From: Emydura subglobosa
Taxonomy: Eukaryota > Chordata > Testudines > Chelidae
NCBI GenBank assembly: GCA_007922225.1
Contig: ML680088.1
Coordinates: 16,776,355-16,840,354 of the forward strand
Direction: 5' to 3'
DNA length: 64,000 nucleotides
Part shown: piece by piece, positions 55,816-64,000 of the stretch
How the letters are laid out: every line of letters starts with the position of its first letter
Position numbering within the stretch: position 1 is the stretch's first letter
Position numbers and translations under genes: made by a program
Notes under the pieces: generated by a model
Seen by the model: only the letters and a program-made list of their open reading frames with translations
Databases searched by the model: none
What the model was told of the DNA's origin: nothing

Positions 55816-56212
55816 ACATAACTTGATGAATGCATTTTTCTTTAGTGACAAATACTTGCTAAATGTTGATGTTTTGTCATTACATTTTTTCATTACAGTG
55901 AGATCCTAGCTGCAAAGGACCCCTCACACATCGTTTCTGCACATGATGATGTGTTGAGAGAAGTGTGTGGGTCTCCATGGACTTTGTAGAACAGTCTTTC
56001 CATGCTTCCTTAAGCGTTAGCAAGATCAGAACCTATCACGCGCATAAGTATGCATATGAGTGGTTCCATGTACTTCAGTGGAACTACATGTGAGTAGCAT
56101 TACACATCTGCCTAAGTGCATAGCCCATTCTGCTAGTGTGGCTTTCTGCCTGATTTCAGTGTCTGACCCACAGCCTAGATGTTTGGTCTGCCACTTTTTC
56201 TGATGTAACACA

Positions 56213-56284
56213 GCGGCTTCTTTAGCTCAAGCAGTAAGAGTGTCATGCTTTTAAACCCAGCAGTCTCCGGTCCCATCCCCGCTG
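56213..56284 (+). repeat. tRNA-like sequence (SINE head or tRNA relic)
   Basis: TTTAGCTCAAGCAGTAAGAGTG resembles a polymerase III A box and D arm. GGTCCCATCCCCGCT, 40 bp further on, resembles a B box and T arm. The anticodon arm does not pair well and no closed cloverleaf forms, so a working tRNA is unlikely. It could be the head of a tRNA-derived SINE. Confidence 0.4.
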
Positions 56285-57519
56285 ATTATCTCAGCAGGAA
56301 GTCATTACAAGGATTTGCAGGATCAGGGTCCTGGGTGTCCAAGCCACTCATGCTTGCTTGCTTAATTCACATGCCAGACCCAGCAGAGGGAAGCTCCTTA
56401 TATAGACAATCAGCTTCAACGCCTCTGCTTGGCTCTTGGTTGTCCACATTCTTTTGAACATGCAGCTGTGCACACCCTCCTCTGCCCCACTCAGTTCCTC
56501 CAGGAAGCAGCTTTCTTGTTTAGAAATAGTTCTCATTTCCTTCCATGAAAGCTGAGGTGCTTTATGTGAGAATGGGTCAGAGCTGTCAGTCATGTGGAAA
56601 AGATGAGGTGGATGACTGGTGTGTGGGTGGTGGATGAACAAAACTTCAGACCATCTATGGAAAAACTGGACACCTCCTGATATAGTCAAAGCAATTATAA
56701 ATGACCAGTATCCATGACTGTGCAGGAATCTTTGCCTTTCCTTGGGACAACAACAAACCTCATTAGATCCTCTCCAGTAACTAGATACTGCCCACCGGGG
56801 GAGACAGAGGTGATACTGACCTTGTACTGGAAGATAACTCATTACTTTTGCATCACATCACTTCATTTCTCTCAGGTAAGTGGAAAAGAGGGAGAAGGAG
56901 TTAATTCACTGGGGTTTGATATGACTGAGGAGGAGGATTTAGGGAATGAATGCATCTGCTCTTGACCATGAGGATGATTTATTTGTATTACCATAGCACC
57001 TAGATCTAACATCAAAGGAAGGTTAGGGGGAATGGAGAGTTTCTCTGGGGTTCCCAATCTGGGACTGATTCAGCCTCTCTTGGGCATCTGTGCTGGTTTG
57101 TTTATGATTGTTGGCATGGTATCTTTCTCCCGTCTGGATTTCATGTCCCCTAGTGACCCAGCAGTGGCTTTGTGTGGATGAGATCAGCTAATACAGAACC
57201 TGTTTCCAGCTTGAGGGGAAAGGTCAATCAAAGCAGTTAAGCTTTGGGACTGAGGAAAGAGACTGATGCTGTTTCCTAAGAATCCCAAGGGGCATCCTTT
57301 TGTACAAGAAACGGGGAGGTGGTGTGGGGGGGGGAGGGAGGAGTAGGGGTTCCTTCCACCATGTGGGGTTGCCAGTGTGGAATGAGTCTGTGGGCTCAGT
57401 CCAGTCCCTAGCAGGTGGTGCCCACATCACAGCTGGCCCTGCAGAGCAGCTTCATTGGAAGGCTAAGCAAAAAATGGCTGTTTATCACTTGTACTGTGTT
57501 AATGCCTAGACATCCCAAC

Positions 57520-57790
57520 TGAGGTCTGGACCTGTTGTGCTAGGTGCTGTGCAGACACGTGGACCCCATTGTGCTAGGTGCTGTACAAACACATAGTGAG
57601 AAACAGTGCCTGCCCCAAAGAGCTTATAATTGAAATAGACAAGCCAACAGGTGGGAGGGGAACAGAAGCACAGAAGGGGACACAAACTCCCAAAGGGGTG
57701 CGTAGCAGATCAGTGTTTGAGGCAAGAATCACACTGGGACTCCCAATGCTCAGTCTGGCACCCGCTCCTACTCCATCAATGTTAGTGAAT
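57520..57790 (+). repeat. Ancient interspersed repeat with a duplicated start
   Basis: TTGTGCTAGGTGCTGTGCAG is repeated at once as TTGTGCTAGGTGCTGTACAA (about 33 bp apart). It is followed by CAGTGCCTGCCCCAAAGAGC and TTATAATTGAAATAGACAAG. The rest (GGGGACACAAACTCCC, CAGTGTTTGAGGCAAGAATC) extends to 57,790. It is a recognisable old amniote repeat family (cattgtgctaggcgctgtacaaac...). Confidence 0.55.
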
Positions 57791-58755
57791 TTACACTAGC
57801 AAAGGGCAGAGAGCAGAGCACCCCAAGCAATTGTGCACAAATCTTGTAATGTGCAATTTATATTGTTACTCTGGGCTCTTCCTGGCACCTGGTTGGCTAG
57901 TCACTAGTCAATAACAGAGACTCATAGTCCACACAGGCTTCTGATATCAAGCTTCCTAGAATGTGAAATCTCTGGGGTAAGAGACTTCTTAGGGAGCAGC
58001 AGCATGGGATTGGTGGCTTCCATGTCCTCTTCCTCCCCGTTCAGTTCTGACAGGACGGATTGTTCTGCCCATGTCAGCCCTTGCAAAATGAATGCCTCCC
58101 GCCCTTCGTCCCAAGGCTTTGCAGGACAGTCTACGTCTACAAGCGGCTTTTGGGTAATTGTTTCGACATCCGCTTCTGAAATTTCACTTCACCATTTCCA
58201 GTTCTGCCTCTTTTGAAACAAAACCATCTTAAATGATTGCCCTACAGTGATTGCACAAGACATGCCATAGAATCCGGGTTTGTCAAAGAAACGAGTTCAC
58301 TAGTAACTCTGCACTGTTCAGGCACGATACCATAAAAGTGCACAGGAAATCTCTTTAGCCCTGTGATGGGTTTGTGCAGGGCCCCCCTCTTCTCAGCTCC
58401 TCTGTTCCCAAAAACCATTCGCAGCCTTTGGCTTTGTGCTGCCACCTGTGGTCTGTATTCACAAGTTGTTACCCACCACCGTCTAGCAATACACAGTCCG
58501 GCCTGTCAGCCCTGGGCCCTCACTGTTTCAGCCACCGTTCAAGGGACGCTCTTCCTCCTGTTACAGCTGTTTGCCCTCCACCCGCACTGCCGTCCTGTGA
58601 GCCTTTATAGTGGCTGAGTAACAAGCCCAGCAGCTGCTCCTCATCGTCCCACTCTGTGCAGGTTTACTCAGCCTGTTCCAGTTCCCTTCAATGAGGGCTC
58701 CAGTACTATTTGAGCACCAGGGTGTGGGCGGGCGCAGCTGAAAGCTTCTCCCCCA
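57791..58755. other. Gene-free region
   Basis: Several short overlapping frames exist on both strands but none shows a domain, splice context or codon bias. No clear repeat termini were recognised. Confidence 0.35.
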
Positions 58756-58759
58756 GCCT

Positions 58760-59770
58760 GAGGGGAGAAGCCACTGAGCCTGGACTCAATTAATTACGAA
58801 GGACAATAAATGAAAAAACAGGGATGGGCATGAAGGTCAGAGGGCTAAACGGAGGGAACCTGACGGGGACACCGAGCAGAGAACCCCGGACAGCGCCCAC
58901 TGCTCCTCAAAGGTAACCAAGGAGTCAGCGGACGCGGCCCAGAGGAACTCTGCCCGGAGACGTGATCGGACTGAGGAACGGAAGGAGGCCCCACAGTCGC
59001 AGAGCACCTTCTCGGCCAACATCCTCTCCCTGGTGTTGTAGATGGCCGCCTTGGCTCAGGCAATGAGGAGGTTGATGAGGAGGTCCCGTGACTTTGTTGT
59101 GCCATGGATGGGGTGTGCGTAGAGCAGAAGGTGTGGGGAGAAGTGCAGCCAGAACCTCAGCAGGAGGTTCTGGAGGAGCTGGAGCAGGGGCTACAGCCTG
59201 ACTGACTCCAGGTAGACGTGTGCCAGGGTCTCCCTCATGCTGCAAAAGGGACAGGCTTCAGGACAGGGGGTGAACCACGCCAGGTACGTGCCCATGCTCA
59301 TGGCTCTGTGAAGGAGCCACCAGCCGATATCCCCAGCGGGCCATAGAGCCAAGGTGGAAAAGAGGCTGGCCACCAGGGTCTCTCGCCCTTGACAGGTGGT
59401 AAGAGGTCCCACCACTTGGTGTCAGGGCGGGACATGAGGGTGAGGAAATGGAAAGTGTGGAGCATGAGCATGTGGAGATGTGCCTGTGGCGCGGTTCAGA
59501 AGCACACCTTGGGTGTGAGGGGGAGGCAGGCGGGGGGGGATGTTCGTGGGGTGAGGGCCCGAAGAAGAGGTCCGGAGGGCCCTGGGTGAGGGGCGGGTGG
59601 GGATCGCCTTCTCTCAGGACCCACTCGAGGTAGGCCTGAGGAGCGGGAAGCAAGGCAGCCCACACCTCCTGGAGTAACCGCCGGGGGGTTCGAAGGGTGG
59701 AGAGCCCCATGCGCGATTTAGGACTCCAGTGGCAGCGGGATGACTCAGCCTGGTTTCACCCAGCACCCTG
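58760..59770 (-). pseudogene. LINE ORF2 C-terminus, L1/Tx1-like
   Basis: Minus-strand frames in series give GDIGWWLLHRAMSMGTYLAW, ACPFCSMRETLAHVYLES, then (in the next frame) a Leu-rich region and STTPGRG/TRERMLAEKVLCDCGA. They end SLVTFEEQWALSGVLCSVSP. The CPFC-x8-H-x4-(C to S) motif is like the C-terminal zinc knuckle (C-x2-3-C-x7-8-H-x4-C) of L1 and Tx1 clade ORF2 proteins, with its last Cys here replaced by Ser. The region is GC-rich and contains no RT motifs, so it is a 5'-truncated 3' end. Frameshifts break it. The exact clade is uncertain. Confidence 0.6.
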
Positions 59771-60129
59771 TCACAAGCCCACATGGGGCTAGGCTGATGG
59801 AAATTGACTGAATGACTCAGCAAGACTGAATTTCACTTACTGCAGCTGTTGCCTGCAAAACTCCTAGCCACAGTTAAAATCCCTGCATGTTGCATTGCCC
59901 TGTTATAATTTGTAGTTCCTTGTTATACAAAGTAAAGTGAATCTAGAGTGATATTGCCCAAATTCAACAGCAACACTGCACCATGATTAGAGCTATATTA
60001 CCCTTACTAAACGCCGCCTAATGGCTTAATAAACAAGCCATTTACAAAGAAGATGCTAAATGCTTGGGAAAAGAGCATCTGAGATGCTGATCTACCCTCA
60101 CAACCATTGCCGATGGACAGGAGCTCTCA

Positions 60130-60575
60130 ATTTCTACTGATGTAGGGCTAAGTTCTGGTCTTGGGTCTATCAGTGTAAACAGGAGTACCGCTACTAAAAC
60201 GAATAATTATTCCAAATGTATGCTGGTGTGATGGAGTGGAATTTTGCCTGAGCACTTTAGGTGAAGATTAGTGGCTAGGAGAGGAATTTGTGTAAAATGA
60301 TGCGTCTGAAACAAAATCCCTAAATATCCTGTGCACAGGATAGCAAGAGATATAAACTGGCGAACCCACCACTTTGCCACAATCTCCAGTTTAAACAGTA
60401 TAAACTGGTGTGAGGACTTGTCCCTTAGACTAAATCTGGTCACTGAGCTTCACAATTCTGGTAAAGTCACTGTATCAGATTCTAATCTGTCACACCAGTG
60501 TAAATCCATGGTACCTCAGTTGCCTTCAGTAGCATGACTGGATTCACACTAGTGTAAATGAGATGAAAATAGTCC
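60130..60575. repeat. Old repeat with GTGTAAA-rich arms
   Basis: Repeated (A/C)CAGTGTAAA and TGGATTCACACTAGTGTAAA elements occur at both ends with inverse orientation (TCTATCAGTGTAAACAGGAG at 60,168 and CACTAGTGTAAATGAGATG at 60,548). Similar motifs occur at 56,060-56,120. This is a decayed amniote repeat of uncertain class. Confidence 0.4.
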
Positions 60576-61044
60576 TAAAGTTACCAAATGACATTCATTG
60601 CTACTTTGTAAATATATTCCCAGTGAAATTTTGGAGAGACAAGGCAAAGTGTCATTAAGTGGAGCTGGTCAAAGTATTCAATGCAAACAGTTTGATTAGA
60701 TTTGTCCCTTCTGTTTTCATATTGACCATGAACAGATCATGGTGTTTTTCTTATTTGTAACTGATTTTGTATAAACATATTTAAACCTACAGTTGCCATG
60801 ACCAGTTTGATGACCAGTTTCTTTGAGTATCCAGTCAGAATTCGCTGTTTCAGCTGTGCGATTTGTTTGCAAAGTTGCATGGCTTCGTTTCTGTTCTTGA
60901 CTGGAAGCCTGAAGCATTATAAGCAAGGGGGATTTGGGGGCAGGGGAGAACACGTGTAAAGAAACTGATAGGTAGTAGAAACTGTTCTGGAGAAGATCTG
61001 TTGGTTGGACCAACACAGGGATAATAAATCTCTCTAGGATTTAT

Positions 61045-61690
61045 TATCTCATAGATTCACAGACTTTAAGGTCAGAAAGGACCATCATGATCATCTAGTC
61101 TGATCTTCTGCACATCACAGGCCACAGAACCTCACCCACCCACGCCTGTAACAAACCCCTCACCTCTGGCTGAGTTAGAATCATAGAATATTAGGGTTGG
61201 AAGGGACCTCAGGAGATCACCTAGTCCAATCCCCTACTCAAAGCAGGGCCAACACCCACTAAATCATCCCAGCCAGGGCTTTGTCAAGCCGGACCTTAAA
61301 AACCTCTAAGGATGGAGATTCCACCACCTCCCTAGGTAACCCATTCCAGTGCTTCACTACTCTCTTAGTAAAAAAGTTTTCCTAATATCCAACCTAGACC
61401 TCCCCCACTGCAGCTTGAGACCATTGCTCCTTGTTCTGTCATCTGCCATCACTGAGAACAGCCTAGCTCCGTCCTCCCTGGAACTCCCCCTTCAAGCAGT
61501 GGAAGGCTGCTATCAAATCCCCCCTCACTCTTCTCTTCTGCAGCCTCATAGACTTCAGACTTTAAGGTCAGAGGGGACCAATATGATCATCTAGTCTCAA
61601 TATGATAATCCAGTCTGACCTCCTGCACAATGCAGGCCATAGAACCACAGAACTCACCCACTCCTGTAATAAACCTCTAACCTGTTGCAG
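61045..61690 (-). mobile_element. CR1 3' end inverted, nested in another inverted repeat fragment
   Basis: The outer repeat has GACTTTAAGGTCAGAAAGGACC and ATCATGATCATCTAGTCTGA at 61,060-61,177. A second related copy, GACTTTAAGGTCAGAGGGGACC, lies at 61,557-61,690. Between them (61,178-61,545) sits an inverted CR1 3' end: AATCATAGAATATTAGGGTT, CCTCAGGAGATCACCTAGTC and TTTTCCTAATATCCAACCTAG. The inner CR1 shows less divergence from the copies at 30.8 and 45.6 kb. Confidence 0.8.
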
Positions 61691-62164
61691 AATTACTGAA
61701 GTCCTAAAATCATGGTTTAAAGACTTCAAGGTACAGAGAATCCACCAGAAAGTGACCCATGCCCCATGCTACAGAGGAAGGCGAAAAACCCTTAAACATT
61801 TAGATATGTTCTTTCTTTATCATAAGCTATGTGGGTTTTTTTTGGCAAGAAATAGTCTCTCTGATCTGGGACATTACTAACATTGCAATCCCACTCCGGT
61901 ATATTGACTTTATGAGATCTCTGCAATAGCACATGAGAGATACAAAGATTTGTTCAGCTGTCATTATGGATCCATAAAGCTGTACCATTTAGTTGGTTTG
62001 GAAATCCAAGAATCTACCCAGGAGCCAACTTTGATGCAGATCAATATCTTTCAGTCTTAGCCCCCACTTGAAAGAGAGCCTCCAACCATTCCCAGTGTTG
62101 GCCAGTAGATTTTGACCTTGATGGGCTCCTTTTTTAGCTTGCTGTAACAGCAGAAGCTGCTTAA

Positions 62165-62350
62165 ACACGGTGACTAGAACATGGGACTGAGATTCCGGGG
62201 ATCTAGTTATTATTCCCACCATTGCCACTGACTTTGAATGGCCCTTGGCAATCACTGCACCTTTCTGTGCCTCCATTTCCTCAGGGGTGAAATGGGGGTG
62301 ACAATGCTACTGACCTCCTTTGTAAAGTGCTTTGAGCTTTCTGGATGCAA
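62165..62350 (+). repeat. MIR-type SINE fragment
   Basis: The order ATGGGACTGAGATTCC, GCACCTTTCTGTGCCTCCAT, TTCCTCAGGGGTGAAATGG and TTTGTAAAGTGCTTTGAG is that of the MIR core and tail. It lies upstream of the TM4SF19-like first coding exon. Confidence 0.75.
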
Positions 62351-62932
62351 AGTGGTACGAGATACCTAGATACGAACTCTAGATATTGCTGATATTGTTG
62401 AGTTAATGCCGTGATTGGGCAAATTCTTGCTTATTTTCATATCCTTTATGAAATTGTCTAATTGCCCTCTCATTTTTGATTCTTTAGGGTTGGATTTTTT
62501 AAAGTTAGTTATGGATGATGTATCATGAAAGATCAAGATATTTTGCTTTATTGACCAGATATTTTCTCTACTGGATTTGGTATGCTAAGTCGTAATCTAT
62601 AGACTTCAGGAAAGGGCACAATCAATCTAACTGCTTAAATCTCTTAGCAGTTGATTTTTGTCATGAAGTGCAGGAAAAGGGATATTCCCACCCTTGTTAG
62701 AGAGGATTTTCAGATGGAAGTTATACAGTAACTTCAGTACCTCAGTAAAACTTAGAAATGGTATATAGACCGCATGCAAACCCAGAATGGGAGTCAGACC
62801 CTCAGCGGAGCCCTGTAGAAGTCACTGGTGCTACACTGATTTCTACCTGCTGAGGAACTGAGCAGGAGCGTGTGAAATGCAATCATTCCTTGTTTCCCTC
62901 CCCTCTGTGCAGGGCTCACTGGCTTGCCGACG

Positions 62933-63109
62933 ATGTGTGTAGGGAAGTGCACTCGGATTCTGGGCCCATGCCTCATTGCGTTGGGTGTGCTTTCCATTGC
63001 TGCCAATGTCCTCCTCCTCTTCCCCAGCTGGACGTGGAGCTATCTGAAGGAGGGCCACATCACCAAGCAGGCTATGCAAGTGCCAGGAGTCTGGGGAGGA
63101 GGCATAATT
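62933..63109 (+). CDS. TM4SF19: TM4SF19-like L6 tetraspanin, first coding exon
   Basis: L6-family proteins are small four-pass membrane proteins at the plasma membrane. The ATG at 62,933 follows TTGCCGACG and an apparent acceptor (CCCCTCTGTGCAG, ending 62,912), so a short 5'UTR piece starts the exon. It encodes 59 residues: MCVGKCTRILGPCLIALGVL as a Cys-containing N-terminus, then the rest of the first membrane helix, a short polar loop (WTWSYLKEGHITKQAM) and GVWGGGII. It ends at donor GTAAGT at 63,110. The MC-x-x-x-C start and WGGG before the second helix are L6 hallmarks. TM4SF19 is chosen over TM4SF1/4/5 because the gene follows UBXN7 on the same strand, as in human 3q29. Later exons lie beyond the window. 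Confidence 0.8.
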
Positions 63110-63184
63110 GTAAGTGCTGTGACTCCTTTGCACTCCTTTCCCTTTCCCTCCACGTGTGTGGACAGAACATTTAAGGGAGACACA

Positions 63185-63435
63185 GGACCAAGGCTTGGAC
63201 ACAGTGGGTAGGACACTGGACTGGGACTCAAAATAGCTGTTTTCTTCTCCTGGCCTTGCCACTGCCCTGCTGGGTAACCTTGAGCACCCCGCTCCGTGCC
63301 TCAGTTTTCCCATCTACAAAATGGGTAAGATGGTAAGCTATGGAAGTATTGGGCTCCAGGCTAGAACCCCTGGCTGACATTCTATGGGCTGTGTTAGACA
63401 GCAGGTCAGACTGGAAGATCAGGGCAGCCTTAGAA
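63185..63435 (+). repeat. MIR-type SINE followed by an old LINE 3' fragment
   Basis: GGGTAGGACACTGGACTGGG, a CTCTGCC-like middle and GGGTAACCTTGAGCACCCC with CTCAGTTTTCCCATCTACAAAATGGG follow the MIR order closely. From about 63,375 the block TCTATGGGCTGTGTTAGACA, CAGGTCAGACTGGAAGATCA resembles the 3' end of a CR1-like LINE. Both lie in the first intron of the TM4SF19-like gene. The remaining 63,436-64,000 shows no further feature. Confidence 0.65.
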
Positions 63436-64000
63436 AATGCTTCAGGATGTCAGTACTTCCCCCTTTTCCTCAGAGCTTTGTATGCTGGTGACTGAAGCGA
63501 ATACACTTCTCCCACTTACTGACCTGAAGGCAGCGGAAAGGCTCACCTCAGCTTTCGCAGGCTTTGTTAGTGTAATAGAAAAGAAAATCCAGCTATAATA
63601 TCACATATTTACAAACCTCTTGGAACAATGAATAGATTAAAATAATTACTCTTTTCCCCCCTTATCATGTCCTTATTTGGCATAATGCACATTAGCTAGA
63701 ATCACTTCCGTGTCTCCTTTTTGGCCTGTCTACTTGGTGCTAGTAATTTCTGTATTTGCTAATCCAGCCTTCTCGACCCTGCTTTCCATTGAGGCTATTT
63801 GGTGAACTAGAGAGAGTCACAGTGACACTGTCAGGCCACTGAGTGAAACCGTTGTTCTTTTCCAAGAAAGCTTTCCAAAAATGGCAGTGCTTTGCTCTGA
63901 ACCATTGCAGTGTGACCAGGTGCCCTGGCCAGGGCTGGGATGGAAATGCTTGACCAACAATAATCTAATAATTTATTTGATGAATTCTGGGATGCTTTTA

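Noticed and set aside
56213..56284. Functional tRNA gene
   Set aside because: A- and B-box-like segments exist but the acceptor and anticodon stems do not pair.
62924..63211. 95-residue frame as the full TM4SF19-like protein
   Set aside because: The frame runs past a strong donor at 63,110 into intron, and starts before the true ATG at 62,933.

Overview
The window is vertebrate nuclear DNA and most likely comes from a turtle. It holds parts of two cellular genes, UBXN7 and a TM4SF19-like tetraspanin, both on the + strand. The same two genes are neighbours in the same relative orientation on human 3q29. The turtle call rests on the repeat content: many CR1 LINEs in several age classes, DIRS elements, a Polinton, an R2 element, and short inverted-repeat DNA elements of kinds common in chelonians. 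It is an inference; a crocodilian is the main alternative.

Layout. 1-17.34 kb is the 3' part of UBXN7: a UIM/acidic exon (1705-2098), an 80-nt exon (3666-3745) and the terminal exon (9359-9520), followed by about 7.8 kb of nearly repeat-free sequence that looks like a long 3'UTR ending at an AATAAA at 17316. From 17.4 to 62.9 kb the intergenic space is almost wholly transposable elements, many nested. 62.93-63.11 kb is the first coding exon of the TM4SF19-like gene.

The intergenic elements, in order: a degenerate near-full-length DIRS (17.94-24.2 kb) carrying other insertions; a CR1 LINE (24.4-30.9 kb) split by a 4.57 kb R2-type retrotransposon in the opposite orientation; a decayed hAT-transposase/ZBED5-like gene (31.0-32.3 kb); a DIRS with gag and RT/RNase H but no recombinase (32.35-36.98 kb); a second CR1 split by an 8,954-bp Polinton with exact ends and a perfect 6-bp target duplication (38,950-47,903); a third DIRS derivative that kept a tyrosine-recombinase relic (51.5-53.6 kb) with an inserted hAT element; a 222-bp hAT element with a perfect 8-bp duplication; a probable solo LTR; an L1/Tx1-like LINE 3' end (58.8-59.8 kb); and further CR1 and MIR copies.

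Two parts stand out. The R2 element is outside ribosomal DNA, inside a CR1. It keeps three zinc fingers, Myb, RT and PD-(D/E)XK endonuclease with only two in-frame amber stops, plus an unusual leader with five exact-length 21-bp repeats and strong hairpins. The Polinton carries, inside its inverted repeats, a coding segment that ends at a splice donor in both copies. It appears to splice to different downstream exons at the two ends, one of them encoding a cysteine-rich protein.
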